Positions 9,307-21,008 of a DNA stretch of 64,000 nt are shown one piece after another. The translations under genes were made by a program, and so were the position numbers. The stretch covers positions 3,417,773 to 3,481,772 of the forward strand of contig CAJSYZ010000007.1 in assembly GCA_910574455.1 (NCBI GenBank), given 5' to 3'. The notes beneath the pieces are model-generated. The model was not told the origin of the DNA, searched no databases, and saw only the letters and a list, made by a program, of their open reading frames with translations. This DNA is from Trichaptum fuscoviolaceum. Taxonomy: Eukaryota > Basidiomycota > Agaricomycetes > Hymenochaetales > Trichaptaceae. Numbering within the stretch: the stretch's first letter is position 1; every line of letters begins with the position of its first letter.

Positions 9307-10663
9307 ATGCGCGCGGAGTCAAAATGGACGGTCAACAATAGCATGATTGGTGAGTTTCACCTTACTGTGTCTTGCGTTCTGATGGCGAGTTTGCTGTCGA
9401 CATCGTACTCAACTGCGTTGCTCATTAGCGGGTGCGGGAGGTGGACTAGTAGCTAGCATCGCGACATGTCCGCTTGATGTTGTCAAGACTAAGCTGCAGG
9501 CTCAGCGTGCTCGGCACGGAGATAAGGCTTACAGAGGTGTCTTCAGTGCGTACATTATATTGTCTGAAGCTATGAAATAAGACTCTTACAAGGTGGAATA
9601 ATCAGAGACTGTGAAATACATCATCCAGACTGATGGTCTGCGGGGAATGTATCGCGGACTGGGGCCAACTATCCTCGGATACCTCCCTACCTGGGCGATT
9701 TATTTCGCGGTTTATGACAGCATTAAAACACAATTCGGTGAAGTGCCTCTTGGTGCATCAGCACCTCCCAGCCCTTCTGAAGGGAAAGGAAAGGGGCGCG
9801 ATGCTGCGATATACCCTGCACCCCATGCCAAGGGCTACCAACCGCTCATGCGCGAGCATCCATGGTCTCTGCACATCCTTTCTGCAATGGCCGCAGGCGC
9901 ATCTAGCACGATCTGCACAAATCCCCTCTGGGTCATCAAGACCCGTTTTCAGGTGCGCATCTACCCAAAACACAGGGCTCGTTCGTCTGACTGAACGCAC
10001 ATCCCAATCACATGCAGACACAACCCGCGGAGGAGGGCCGGTACCGCAACACCCTCGATGCAATGCGAACGATCTACCGTGCAGAGGGCATATCCGCCTT
10101 CTATCGCGGGCTCTTCCCCTCGCTGCTCGGCATCACACACGTCGCCGTGCAATTCCCGCTGTACGAGGCCTTGAAGCTGTGGATGCAGGACGACGCACGC
10201 ACGCCGCTCACAAGCGCACAGATTCTCGCCTGCTCGGGCTCGGCGAAAATGTGCGCCAGCATCGCGACGTATCCGCACGAAGTCGTCCGCACGCGGCTGC
10301 AGACGCAGCGCCGTCTGCTTAACCCCAGCCCAACGAACCCCAGTTACCCCTCCACCATTCCTGCCTCGAGTCCCGGTCTATCGCAGCCCATTAATCCAAC
10401 AGCTGCTGAAGCTCCCAAACAACCACGCGGGGGCGTCATCTATACCGTGAAGAAGATCGTACGCAAGGAAGGCTGGCGCGGACTATACAAGGGCTTGTCC
10501 GTCAATCTGATACGGACTGTCCCAAACAGCGCAGTGACGATGCTCACGTATGTCTATCCTGCTACTTATCTCCATCCTGCTAACGCCGATCGCTTCCCTA
10601 CCCAGGTATGAGCTGGTGATGCGCCGTCTATCCGTCCGGGGAGTTCCCTCATCAGCATCATAA
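9307..10663 (+). CDS. Mitochondrial carrier, NAD+ transporter (Ndt1/Yia6) type
   Basis: Inner-membrane SLC25 carrier, most like the yeast NAD+ carriers and the related folate/FAD and pyrimidine-nucleotide group. Exons 9307-9349, 9429-9545, 9606-9952, 10018-10547 and 10606-10663 sum to 1095 nt, 364 aa. The three carrier repeats have PLDVVKTK, NPLWVIKTR and YPHEVVRTR at the ends of odd helices; the Trp in the second motif is typical of this subgroup. Other diagnostic strings are GLGPTILGYLPTWAIYF and NLIRTVPNSAVTMLTYE. The loop around residues 140-170 is longer than usual and low in complexity. The start at 9307 gives MRAESKWTVNNSMIAGAGGG. An ATG at 9188 opens a frame that stops before the intron. 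The gene starts only 128 bp from the MITE-like insertion. Confidence 0.9.
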
Positions 10664-12565
10664 TAAGACTTCCATTCAGGAACTACCATGCCAGTGCCCG
10701 AATACGACGTTGGAACGAGTATCTCTCTCGAGTTACCCTTTGGAGAATTTCACCCTATAAAGTATCTGGAAATGCCGGGACCATCAATCACCCTAAACTG
10801 ATCTTGTCTTACATTTTATTCTTAGATTCTTCGTCCTTCTCTCCTTTCTCCTCTTCTCACAGTGCTCTTTATAACTTGTATCACTGTACATTAGTCGACA
10901 ACTGTTACAATTCCGATCAATGCGCAATACAGCTCTCAGGCATCAGGTCTCCAAGCTGCCTTCGATGTCTGCTCTACGTTCACGCCCAGCGCTCAGTACC
11001 TAGCAGACTGTACGCAGTCGACACCATCCGTCACAACCAATGACAGTTCATTCCCAAGCAGGTCGATCAGGAGTCCATCAGTCCATCAACCAATATTTTC
11101 AATATTCTAGAATCATCATTCAAACATTAGGTCATTGCGGAAGGTATAACTACGGCACACAGAACTAAATGTACGGCTTGGTCGAGGGGGAATCAGAATC
11201 GAAGGCAGGTAGACAAACAAAAAATGGGAAGTGAGGCAGCAGCTATTGAATGTAAGGGATAAGAAGTGAGAGAAAAAAAAACAGGCAAAAACGCGACGAG
11301 TTGTGAAATACAGTAGTAGGCGTGAAGAAGCTTGAATATGAATGTGTCCATGGAAACAATTGCTTGACTGCTTTGAGGAGAAGTTAGGATAGAGGTGACA
11401 CAGAGATTGATTGGCCAAGAGAGAAGAGGGGCAGGTCCAATTCGAAGTCGATATGAGAAAAAAAGGCGGGTGTGCGAATGCCTGAGCAGAAAAGGGAGCA
11501 ATGCAATGCAAAGGGTGACGGAGAGGAGGGGGAAAGGGAAGAGAGATTAGAATCATACGAGTAACGCAGGTCAGATAGCGAAAGCAAAGCTCATAATAAA
11601 CATCACTATCTACAGGATTATCTACGTACGGTCAAGTTTGCCTCTACACGCGTTTGCTCCCAAGCAATGGAAGCAATGCGGGAGGCTCGGAATAAGAGTA
11701 AGGGTAAGGGTAAGAGGATGGTCGAATTTGTTTTGACATCGATATCGAATAATGCTTTGCTTCTAATCTTACTGTTTCATTTCTCTTGCAACACCAAACG
11801 AGTGGACGGGACGACGACGGCTGCTGTTATGCAATGCGACATGCGACACAAAGACAGAGGGAATAGGAAGAAAAGGGGGAGAAGAGAAGAGCTTAAACAC
11901 GAAAAACCCGACAGCCTGACGATGAATAGCAAGAGAAACGAAACGAAAACAAAAGATAATAAGTAAAGGAAGAATGAACGAGCGACGAGCGGATGCGGGA
12001 TGAGAGAAAGATAAGATGACGACTTATGGGAAGAATGTCTGAGGTTGGGGGAGGATGAGATGTATTGGTGTCGAGGAGTGCAGAAGGCAAGAGGGCAACG
12101 GATGCAAAACATCCGCCGGCGGGACGGAAGGGGCGGGAGAAGGGCCGATAGAAGAGTGGCGTGGAGGGAGGTGAGAAGCCGTACGTGGTATAATCGCCAG
12201 GATAAATTCGTGATGCGAAAGATCATGGGGAAGCTGAGGCGTGGCATACGGTGAGGTGGGTTGAGGAATAGATAGGAGCCTGAAGGCGGGCGCATCGAGG
12301 GGATGATGATAGATGAGATAAACATGGTCGGGACTAAGCAAACATTTATTGGAAGCTGAACGCAGACATATTGTAACAAGAGACACCCTAAGACCCAGAG
12401 CAGAGAAGAACGAAGAGATGAAGACGATGCCACAGACAAGAGTCGGATCGGTTGAGAAAACCAGAACTGACGGTTATAAGGCACCGAAGACGTAGACGCT
12501 TAACGATGCAGACAAAGGCACATATTCGCAAGTCGAGAATGCTCAATGTATTAATCTGGCCTTCG
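10664..12565. other. 1.9 kb without a recognisable gene; strongly purine-rich on the plus strand
   Basis: Between the carrier stop and the stop of the membrane protein gene. From about 11.2 to 12.5 kb the plus strand is rich in A and G, and the minus strand in C and T. This produces long Ser/Pro/Leu/Phe-rich open frames (for example minus 11777-12484) that look compositional, not coding. A short telomere-like run GTAAGGGTAAGGGTAAG sits at about 11698. It may be 3' UTR, or the upstream region of an unrecognised non-coding RNA. Confidence 0.4.
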
Positions 12566-14127
12566 TCATACGAGACTGTCTCTCGCGGTCGCAGTATCCC
12601 CGGTGTCGCTCATTGTTTCTACGCGCGGCGTCCTCGTCGACCCAACACTGCGTATGTCTCGTCCTTCCTCTGCCAGCTCCCGGCTCATCACCTCGTGATG
12701 CCCTTCCGCATCGGGACTCTCCCCCTCCTCGACAGGTTGGCCTGCAAAGTCCGGTTTCCGTAGCGCCTTGCGGAAGGCCTCCGCCATGACCGCTGCGTCC
12801 GCACCTGAGATGATGGCATCACTGTGGGTCGACGCGCCATCCCCACCAAACAAACTCCCTCCACCCAATCCCGCGCCCGCGCCCAGACCTGCGCCTGTTC
12901 CGACACCTGACGAGCCAGGCGGTGCGCCCACCGTGGGTGAAGTCGGATACCCCGGGTCGTTACGTGCTACATTTTCCATCATGGGTGATTGGGAGCCCAT
13001 CGAGCCTCGACGCGACACGTCGTTCCGCCGACGTATACGCTGGAAGATCAGGAAAAGAAGGGCGATAAGGGCGGCGAGCGCAAAGAAGCCGAGAATAACG
13101 ATAACCGCTATCGCCCAGTGGGGAAAGGGCGATGACGAGTTACTTCCGTTTTGTAATCCCGACCCTCCATGTCCCGAGCTGAGCGTCGTAGGCACACCAT
13201 TGATCGTGGTGACAATCGAGGAGTCTGTCGGGCTAATTGTCGTCGCTGTCGCAGATGACAAAGACGACAGAGATGATAACGAGGCCGCTACAGATGAGGA
13301 GGAAGCCGCTGCTGCTGACGAAGACGAAGACATTGAGGCTAAGACTGAATTTGCAAAAGTCGTTTCTAAATGCAATATTGACGTCAGATTTCCAGCTTTC
13401 GAATGCTACAATGACTTACGGATGGCAGTGAATGTTGATTGCGGCGGTATATAATCGAAACCCTTCCCACTGGGTACGATAATGAAGCACAACGGGAATG
13501 CCACATTCGTTCCTGGCCAATCCGCACCACTCGCCCCCCACCAGGTATCGTTCGCTATTACGGGGAGCGCACCAGCCCTATTAGTTGGATTCGTTTGATT
13601 GAGAAACTGTAATATTATATCGCCCGTGTCGGCTCGCTTCAAAGCGATATCGACAAGGTTGAACTGAGTAAAATCAGGATGTCTACTGTTCCCTGCATGC
13701 GGCATAATAGATGAGCAGGTCGTTCAGAGGCGAACGAGGACGGCTGAGCATGCTCACAAACAAATTGAGTGCCCTCATTCTGGAACAGCGAGGCACTCTC
13801 TGTCGGCCAACACGAAAAGATAGCGAAATCGGCATCAAAGCACTCTGCTTTCGCTTGGTCTGAAAGGATGCAGGGAGCAAAGTGCAAGACAAATGTCAGA
13901 ATGACGGCAAAGCAGAAAGCGCGACGGCTGTGATGTAAGGGCGCCAAGCACGCACCTATCTGAGATTGATTTGCAATGGTTGCTCGTTCTGCGATGGCGG
14001 CCGGCTCCGCGTGCCTCTCGGCGACCGACCGTCTGCTCCTGCTCGGTGAGAGAGAAGACGACGACGAGGCGGCGGGGAGAGGCGTTTCGGCGGGCCATGG
14101 GGATTCGAAAGTCTGTCGCGAGAACAT
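12566..14127 (-). CDS. Single-pass membrane protein with Ser-rich stalk, unknown function
   Basis: I do not recognise the family. The C-terminal exon starts at about 13364 and ends at 12566. It encodes a Ser/Ala-rich stretch, a linker, a clear transmembrane helix (WAIAVIVILGFFALAALIAL, then LFLIF) followed by the stop-transfer cluster QRIRRR, and a Gly-rich then acidic cytoplasmic tail. The preceding exon, reached through GTAAGT...TTTAG, encodes an ectodomain with NQT and NDT glycosylation sites. It joins upstream via a 65 bp intron (donor GTGAGC, acceptor GCATGCAG), giving TQFVWNSRHPDFTQF. An N-terminal hydrophobic segment FCFAVILTFVLHFAPCIL could be a signal peptide or anchor, but the start (14127) is uncertain because an intron could lie there. 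The layout resembles fungal plasma-membrane sensor-like proteins, with no direct evidence. Confidence 0.6.
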
Positions 14128-16369
14128 GCGCTGTGCTTGTCGTTAGACTCCCAAGAAATGCCGGTAAGCGAATGAGTGTTTCGCAGGCGTCGATTAGCGG
14201 GACTTTGGCGACAGAGTCAGGAGACAACGGCGGTGAGGAGAAGCAGTAGACTTGCTAGATGCTGGTCGAGGTGAACAAAGCAGCGGCGAATGACGACGTG
14301 TGGAAGTAACTTGACTGGTCACGGTGTGGAGCGGGATAAGAAAGTCTGTACTGCACATAATCAGGCGCAGAGAAAGACGGGGAGGGCGAGCTCGCTGCTG
14401 ACCGAAATGCAGCAGACGGGCCTGTCGACGCTGATGATGATGGCGGGAGGCAAGGAGCGACTGGACAATCAACGACGGCGACGGTGTGCTGTCGACATTG
14501 ACGGCGGTGAGCAGAACCCTGCCTGCGACCTTCTCTCACAAGTAGCTTTTCGAGCGGAGACTCAAATCTGGGCGCTCCGGCGACCGGCTTCAATTATTTA
14601 TTTATTTGCACAAACCATAAGATACTAAATGTGGATGCTCCTGTCCCGATCGGACACTGTTTTCCTCCTGCCTCCATCTTTCCAGCGCCGAGTATACGGG
14701 ATATATCAACTGGAAAAGCAAGAAATCAAAGAAGTGATGGGTGTTACTGAGCCGTGTTTAGCCCCGCAAGTACTTCGGACGTGGTACTGATTTGGCCCCA
14801 TCGGCTCTCAGGTCAAAATTTTGCCCTGCCCCATATGCTTCCCAGCGCTGGCACCCGTATGCACCTGCTCCTCGAACGTGTTAAAGAATGCCTTTGACAA
14901 TTCCATGACCATTCTGTGTTCTAGGCATCGTGAAAGTCAGGCCTCGAAATGTCACCGGAGACCATACGCGGGGCAGCTGCATACGAATCTTCGGAGTTGT
15001 GGCTTGCCGAATGTTATAACTCCGTATGCGCACGCAAGCACTTACATTTTCTCACTGATCTCCCTTGTACAGGACGCTCTTGGGTTGCCCTTGTGAGCTT
15101 ACCCGCACCCGGCCTGTCGCTCCGGAACCTTCGCGATTCAAGGTTTCATTACCGTCAATCCATTCATCTTCTCTTCTAGCTCACCGCGCTGGAGTGCTCA
15201 ATTCATTCCTATCGGCTGGGCCGCAAAACGGATCATGACTGTGACTCTTCATACCTCGGACGGCTCCTGGGCGCTTAGTTCTGCGATTATGTGTCGAAGC
15301 CTCGTGCAGGATTTGCGTGTGCGCAATGCAATGCAGAGCCCTCATGCGCGCCGCATTCTTCAGATCGTCAGGGACCTCAAGTATACAATCAGCTACAAGA
15401 GGGGACGAAGGATAGATCCTGCAAAATGGAGATCATCCGACTCTCACATTAATTTCTGCATCACAAGACCCAGCCGCACAGTGCGGGAGAAGTCTGTGTC
15501 TAATAAGAGGACAAAAACTACAAAGGATATTCCCACACTAGAAGACAGAAGTCAAGAAGTCGACGAACGGCCTTTCCATCCGTTTCATTACTCTCTAATT
15601 CGTTATGGCCTCTCGGTGTACGGGGAGTGTCCCGGCTGAACATTCAGTATGAAACTTTCTGTTGCATGACCTTGAAAACTGATAACCTACTGGAAAATGA
15701 CTTACCTTTCTCCGCACTGGTAGTTTCACACATGGATTAGCCAAAACTCGGACGGTCGAGCTTAATGCCGCCACTTCTCCTCAACCACAAGCCCGGAAAT
15801 GGCGTGTTAGGTCCTGCAATATGCCAGTGAGGAGGGCAGGTCTCCATAGAGACAGGAAGGTCAGTGAGCGCGATCTGAGCGCCGCAGGAGCGCAAGGAAC
15901 AGAGCGCTTTGACCCAGTTAGTTCGTCAATTTGCCGTTCGATTACACTGACAGGTACATTGATTGCATCGAACCTAGAGCACGTTAGAACGGAGACCCGT
16001 TCTAGCCGCTCAATGATCTAACATCACATTGAGCTTCTTTTGACATTGGCTTCTGTCAGCGAATCTGAGACAATCCGAGTCTAGGAACGAATGCTATGGA
16101 TGATCCTCCGGATCGACGCGCAGATCGACAGGGCCAGCGGACATGCATACGCTGAGACATGTGTTACGCTGCTCATACACATATCAGACTTGGCGGATTT
16201 TTTGGATAGTTAGAGGAAAGGCGTTGCGAAAACTGGGCATCGGAAACATACTAGCAAACCGGCGAGCGGTGCGACCGAACTTGATATGGTTTCTTTCCAG
16301 AATGAGGCGATCGGAAGCCGCTCAAGACCGAACGCCGCAGACCGGCGCTGCGCGTCGTTGCGATGGAAA
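14128..16369. other. Intergenic region with repeat remnant (copy C at 15635-15720)
   Basis: About 2.2 kb upstream of the membrane protein gene. The first 500 bp presumably hold its promoter. Short open frames exist (for example plus 15235-15639), but none shows family similarity or a convincing exon structure. The part at 15635-15720 resembles 4725-4835 (GAACATTCAGTA, then GTTGCA, then a GATAAC and GACTTACC block). I can support nothing else here. Confidence 0.35.
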
Positions 16370-16760
16370 TACGAGGTACAATGGTAAGCAAGTCGTTTGC
16401 CAGTAAGTTAACAGTCTTCAGAGCAAGAATAGGAGAGTCATGCAACAACAAGTTGTTCCATATTGAGGGTTCGGCTGGAGAACTGTTGTTGAGTTCTCTT
16501 CATTTCTTACAGTCCATACATACATATACATAAAAGTTGCTCCTGAAAATGTGCATAAAGACTACTCACCCGGCGTTTCTTGAGTATAACAGATAACTTT
16601 CGATATTCGAATGAACGAAAGGAAAAAAGAGACCAACAGCTTGAAAGAAAAGTTGCGATCCCCGGCCCGGGGACATTGCATTGACAGTGATTTTGTTTGG
16701 CTCAGACGGTGTCAGCAAACATTCAGGTTCCAAAAATAGACTCGGATGCCGAAAGTACCA
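16370..16760 (-). repeat. Dispersed repeat, copy B (inverted relative to copy A)
   Basis: The reverse complement matches 4480-4840 over its whole length with gaps. Its rightmost part matches best: TGATTTTGTTTGG, CAGACGGTGTC and CCAAAAATAGACT against the reverse complement of 4488-4540. It lies immediately upstream of the CLYBL-like gene and may contribute promoter sequence. No coding potential is recognised. Confidence 0.5.
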
Positions 16761-16819
16761 CTGTTACCTGTGAGTTAAGCACATAGTTCATTACTTCCAC
16801 CCCTGCGTTGTCTACTCCC

Positions 16820-18337
16820 ATGTTACACACTCGCTCAATACGTTGCCTAGAGGTGGTACTACGCTCGCCTCTTCTAAGGAATCAGCATACCTTAGCAGCG
16901 GCAACATCCAATGTACGTCCGAGGCGTTCCTACCTTTACGGTGAGCATATCTTGCACCGAACATGGTTGCATCTAAAGCTTCAATTCAAGTCCCCTCATC
17001 ATCCGAGAGGATGCTCAGAAAATCCTTACAATCACCCTCTGATGTGATCATCTATGATCTGGAAGACAGCGTTGCACCGCTGGAGAAGGCCTCTGCGCGA
17101 GATGGATTGCTTGCCTTCCTGAACGTTCGCCTCATCTCGTAGTTCGAGTCAATTGTCATTGAACAAACTCTGTCCCATGCCTCAGGCACGCCACGAAACA
17201 CCTTTACCTGACACAGAACGTGTCGCGGTTAGGTTGAACGGCATTGGAACACCATTCTTCGAGGACGACCTGCGTGCTGCTGTGAGTTGTTTTCAATTTA
17301 TACTTTGTACCTTTCTGACATGCTGACTTCCGTTCACTACTGTTCAGGTGCAAACCCCACACATAAGCACGCTCGTACTTCCGAAGATACACTCTCCTGA
17401 AGACCTCGATCTAGTGTCTAAATTGATATCGCATTCATCAGCTTCATGGTCGTCTTCGGGGTCTGGGCGCACCCGAAAGCAACCGCTGCGTATTGTTGCA
17501 AGCATAGAAAGCGCCCGGGCACTTTGGAATGTAGGCAGAATAGCAGGGTGGAAATCGAGGATAGAGCGCGAGGCAGTTTTGACGACGCTTTTGGTAGGCC
17601 TGTATCATTGTCTCGTCAAGTCTCATTTGCTCACCTCTCTGTAGTTTGCCGCTGAAGATTGTCAGCTCGTTCCTTTCGCTTTGGTCACGGCTAGTAATTT
17701 ACTTATCCTTTACAGATTGCGCTGACACCTCAATTATCCGAACTCCGTCAAGGCTGGAACTCCTATATACAAGGTCCCAGATTTCTCTCGCAGCGAAAAC
17801 ATTTGGGCTGGAAGCTGTAGACATGGTCTGCGTCAATTACAAGGATATAGACTATTTGAAAGACGAATGTGAGGATGGAAGAAGGCTTGGGTACAACGGA
17901 AAGGTTAGTCGCACCAAAAATCACGACCGCCGGACCTCTGAAGGAAGCTTTATTGTATTATTCATGACAGCAAGCAATTCATCCCAGTCAGGTAGATATT
18001 ATACAGAGTACATTTGTGCCCACAGAGAAAGGTACATTGATTTTGTCACATCTTTCATCTTAACGCTCATGTGCTCGTGCGGGGGCACAGAAATTCGACG
18101 AGCAGCAAAGATAGTAGCCATGATGGAGTCGTCGCATAAAGACAAAAAAGGTGCCTTTGGCCTTGACATGGGCGATGGAAAGGGGATGGAGATGATTGAT
18201 GCCCCTATGCTGAAGCAGGTTTGTATCTGTTTATCTCTGTCTACTCTTGAACATTTTTATTGACATGTATTCTTACTCAGGCGGAAAACGTAATTCGCAT
18301 AGCTAAATCGGCCGGCCTCGAGATTCCAAATGTTTAG
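16820..18337 (+). CDS. Citrate lyase subunit beta-like protein (HpcH/HpaI aldolase family), mitochondrial CLYBL type
   Basis: TIM-barrel lyase acting on malyl-CoA- or citramalyl-CoA-like esters; the animal homolog is mitochondrial citramalyl-CoA lyase. Nine exons (16820-16940, 16991-17124, 17186-17281, 17348-17593, 17645-17660, 17716-17903, 17971-18031, 18091-18218, 18281-18337) sum to 1047 nt, 348 aa. Family motifs in order: RRSYLYVP, VIIYDLEDSVAP (acidic metal-site region), VAVRLNG, LVLPKI, IVASIESARALWN, FAAEDYCAD and QAIHPSQVDII. The Arg-rich N-terminus (MLHTRSIRCLEVVLRSPLLR) looks like a mitochondrial presequence. Exon 5 is only 16 nt but is needed for AAEDYC. The long ORF track frames miss most of the gene because of its short exons. 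Confidence 0.9.
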
Positions 18338-18612
18338 ATAGCGCTGTGCCATACTTTGGAGGGACAGGAGGCATATTTGTTTATCTCAAGATCATCATCT
18401 CTTAAATTCTAGCACGCTGTATCATCAAAAGACATGTGGTTGGAAAAAGGACAAGTATAATTCGAAACACCAATACAGATAGTAACATCTACTGGTACAC
18501 GCACGAAATGATGTCGATGGACTATGTATACAAGAGTGATGGTGAATATTTGTACATATTGTAATAGCACATCCCCTCCAGTGTGTTACTGTCATCGCTA
18601 GATCGTCTACGT

Positions 18613-21008
18613 TCACTCGGGTGGAACGTCGAATAGAATGCAACCTGAGGAGTAATGATTCGCCACGCCCTCGTCAATCACTCGCTTCACGACTGACTGT
18701 ACAATCATCCCTCCGCAGATGTAGCAGAAATGTCTAAATACTATAGTCAGATTCGTTTGTATAGGGAATGGTGAAAAGAACGTACGTGTTGCAACCTGGG
18801 CTTCCGCACTGTTCGTCATGTCAAGGTGATGAGTAACTGTCGTGACCCGGAAGCTAGAAGTAAACATACCCTCATATGATTACAGCCTTCGATCTTTTCC
18901 GTCGGTATCCTGCATCCGGGGCAATGTTTCCATCCACGCACTCCCATAAGGTTCTCGAGCTCTGCCGAGCCGTCACAGGAGTGCACACAACCTTTGTCGT
19001 CCACACTTCCATCCAACGCAACAGGTTGCTGGCAGTCCCTACACCAGGTGTATAAGCAATTCGGGAATGGACAAGTAATAATCTTCCCGGCCGCATCGTA
19101 TTCGTTCCGGTCGACATGTGCGCTTCGATTGCACCTATACAAAGATACTCAGTCAGTACTTTATCATCAAAAAAGGCGTACATTCATCTCCGAAGGCGCA
19201 AATGCTTACTTCTTGCAAAATAGCGAGATAGAAACACCTGACATTTGTAACTCCATAAATATCAAGAACATGTCCTCTGTTATTCCGATTTCATGAATTA
19301 GCTGTTCCGTAACAACTAATGATGCAACGATTAATCTTGAGCTATTCCTGAATTCGCAATTGAAATTTGAGCTTACATCCAACTTTTTCTGCATCATCCA
19401 TCGACCCACATTCCGGGCAAAGCAAAGGATATCTACGTTCCTCCAAACGGGATGTAACGTAACCCCTCAGACATTCTCGGCAGAAAGAGTGTCCACAGGT
19501 ATCAATACGCGCGACGTAGTCTGTCGCGAGTACGTCCATGCAGATACAGCACTCGAAGGATGGTTGAGTAGTTGACTGCCGTTGCAGATCCTGGAACTGG
19601 TTGCGGAGCATCGTATCCTCTTCCGCGAACTTCGCTTGCATGCGAATTGCTAGCACAAGATCGTTTTCGTCTTTATCTCCACGCTCCGTATCGTTGTAGT
19701 CAGATTCAAACTCCTCGTCATCCTTCTCAAAAGCGGTGGGTGACGGCGGTGGCGACGGCGATTCGGAGGTATACCCGGCCATGCTATCAAGGGGAAAGCT
19801 GCCAGGTAAATTTATCCGTTGTGACCACCCCATATTCTTCTGTGTCCTACCGCCAGAGTAGGGAACAAGAGGCAAGACACTCGCATTCGGTGAGCCTGAG
19901 TTTCCTGCGAAGTGTTTCACGTTCCGCAAAGGCGAGCCACGCACCCTCGCGATATCACGAATTCGCAGCCGTGCGCGATCCTTTTGGTTGGTCTGCCCTT
20001 CCAGGTGTTGCAGGTGTTCCACACGCTGTGACAGCCGCTCAATCTCTTGCGTCAAAGCCGCAATCCGAGCCTTCGTCTCTGTTTCCTGCAGTCTGTGCTG
20101 CAACAACCCGAAGTTCGCCTCAAACATTGCGTTCATCGCGTCGGGACTCATTTTCATGTCTACGTCACAGCACTCAAAGAAGTGGCCGGACACGTTGCCT
20201 AGTAGTTGCGCTTGCCATTGCAAGTCTTCACTATCGCGCCCTTCATCCGAATTCGACTCTTCGTACAGTCGAGGATCGTAAGGAAGGAGGTCAGCGAGAT
20301 AGAGTGCCGTCTTCTCGAGCGAGGTGTTGAATATAAACGCTGCACCTTCCGGGTGCTGCTGACGAGGATGTGAGTCAAATATCACATACAGATCTTTGGC
20401 CTCGAGAACGATCTTGAAGCAGACGATGATCTCTGGTGGACGGGTGATTACAACAGCACAAGATCGCTTGGTATATGACGTCTTCACTAGTTGGTCTAAT
20501 TGTCTAGAAATTAGGAGGTTTTAGTATACATGAGAGTATCAAAGGTAATACAGTTACTTTAGCATCCCAATAAACTTCAATACTTCCGGAGTCCCATAAT
20601 CTGAGCAAATAAGTTGTAGACTGCTTTCAAAAAGGGGTGTCTGGTATATATCTTCAATATCGAGATGCTCATCACTGGTCCAGTAATTGCAGACCGCCAT
20701 TATATCCTAGAGTAAGGGTCATTAAGGTATAGTAGGTAAGAAAGGAGTCAAAGCCGCACATCAACGATGTCCTTCTCCGTCATCTTCGTGACCAGATCTT
20801 CGCCAGTACACCCGTCCTTCTCCAAGTAGAGTACATGTCGGATACAATTCATAGCCACAATTCCACACGACGATGGGCCTCCTAAGGCATACTGGCTTGT
20901 GTTGTCATGCGAAGCAATATATTCTTTGCCGCTGAGAATATGGTCGATGGTCCGCGTCCTGGCTTTCGTCCGCATCCATTGAGCCCACAAATGTTCGCGA
21001 CCAGCCAT
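18613..21008 (-). CDS. RBR (RING-IBR-RING) E3 ubiquitin ligase with N-terminal cysteine-peptidase-like domain, paralog 2
   Basis: Paralog of the gene at 5070-8089. Exons 21008-20760, 20706-20558, 20503-19377, 19315-19210, 19134-18870, 18808-18786 and 18733-18613 sum to 2040 nt, 679 aa. RING1 begins CCICMDVLATDY, IBR includes CPFPNCLYTWCRDC, and RING2 is CPGCRIPTEKIEGCNHM with the catalytic Cys after the next junction (RCGSPGCN), then HFCYICGG. The N-terminal domain has GGPSSCGIVAMNC (Cys48) and FDSHPRQQHP (Asp176, His178). Exon sizes of 149, 106 and 23 nt equal those of paralog 1. The central region is about 200 residues shorter. It has an acidic stretch and a UIM-like LAIRMQAKF. The C-terminal tail after RING2 (about 30 residues) is unlike paralog 1. 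A likely 5' UTR intron ends at 21012. Confidence 0.88.

Noticed and set aside
10003..10322. Frames overlapping the carrier gene on both strands
   Set aside because: Shadows of a GC-rich coding exon; the carrier frame carries all family motifs.
11777..12484. 235-residue minus-strand frame rich in Ser, Leu, Pro and Phe
   Set aside because: It lies in the purine/pyrimidine-skewed tract; low complexity, no domain, no splice context.
15235..15639. 134-residue plus-strand frame
   Set aside because: No recognisable domain, no supporting splice structure, and it runs into a repeat remnant.
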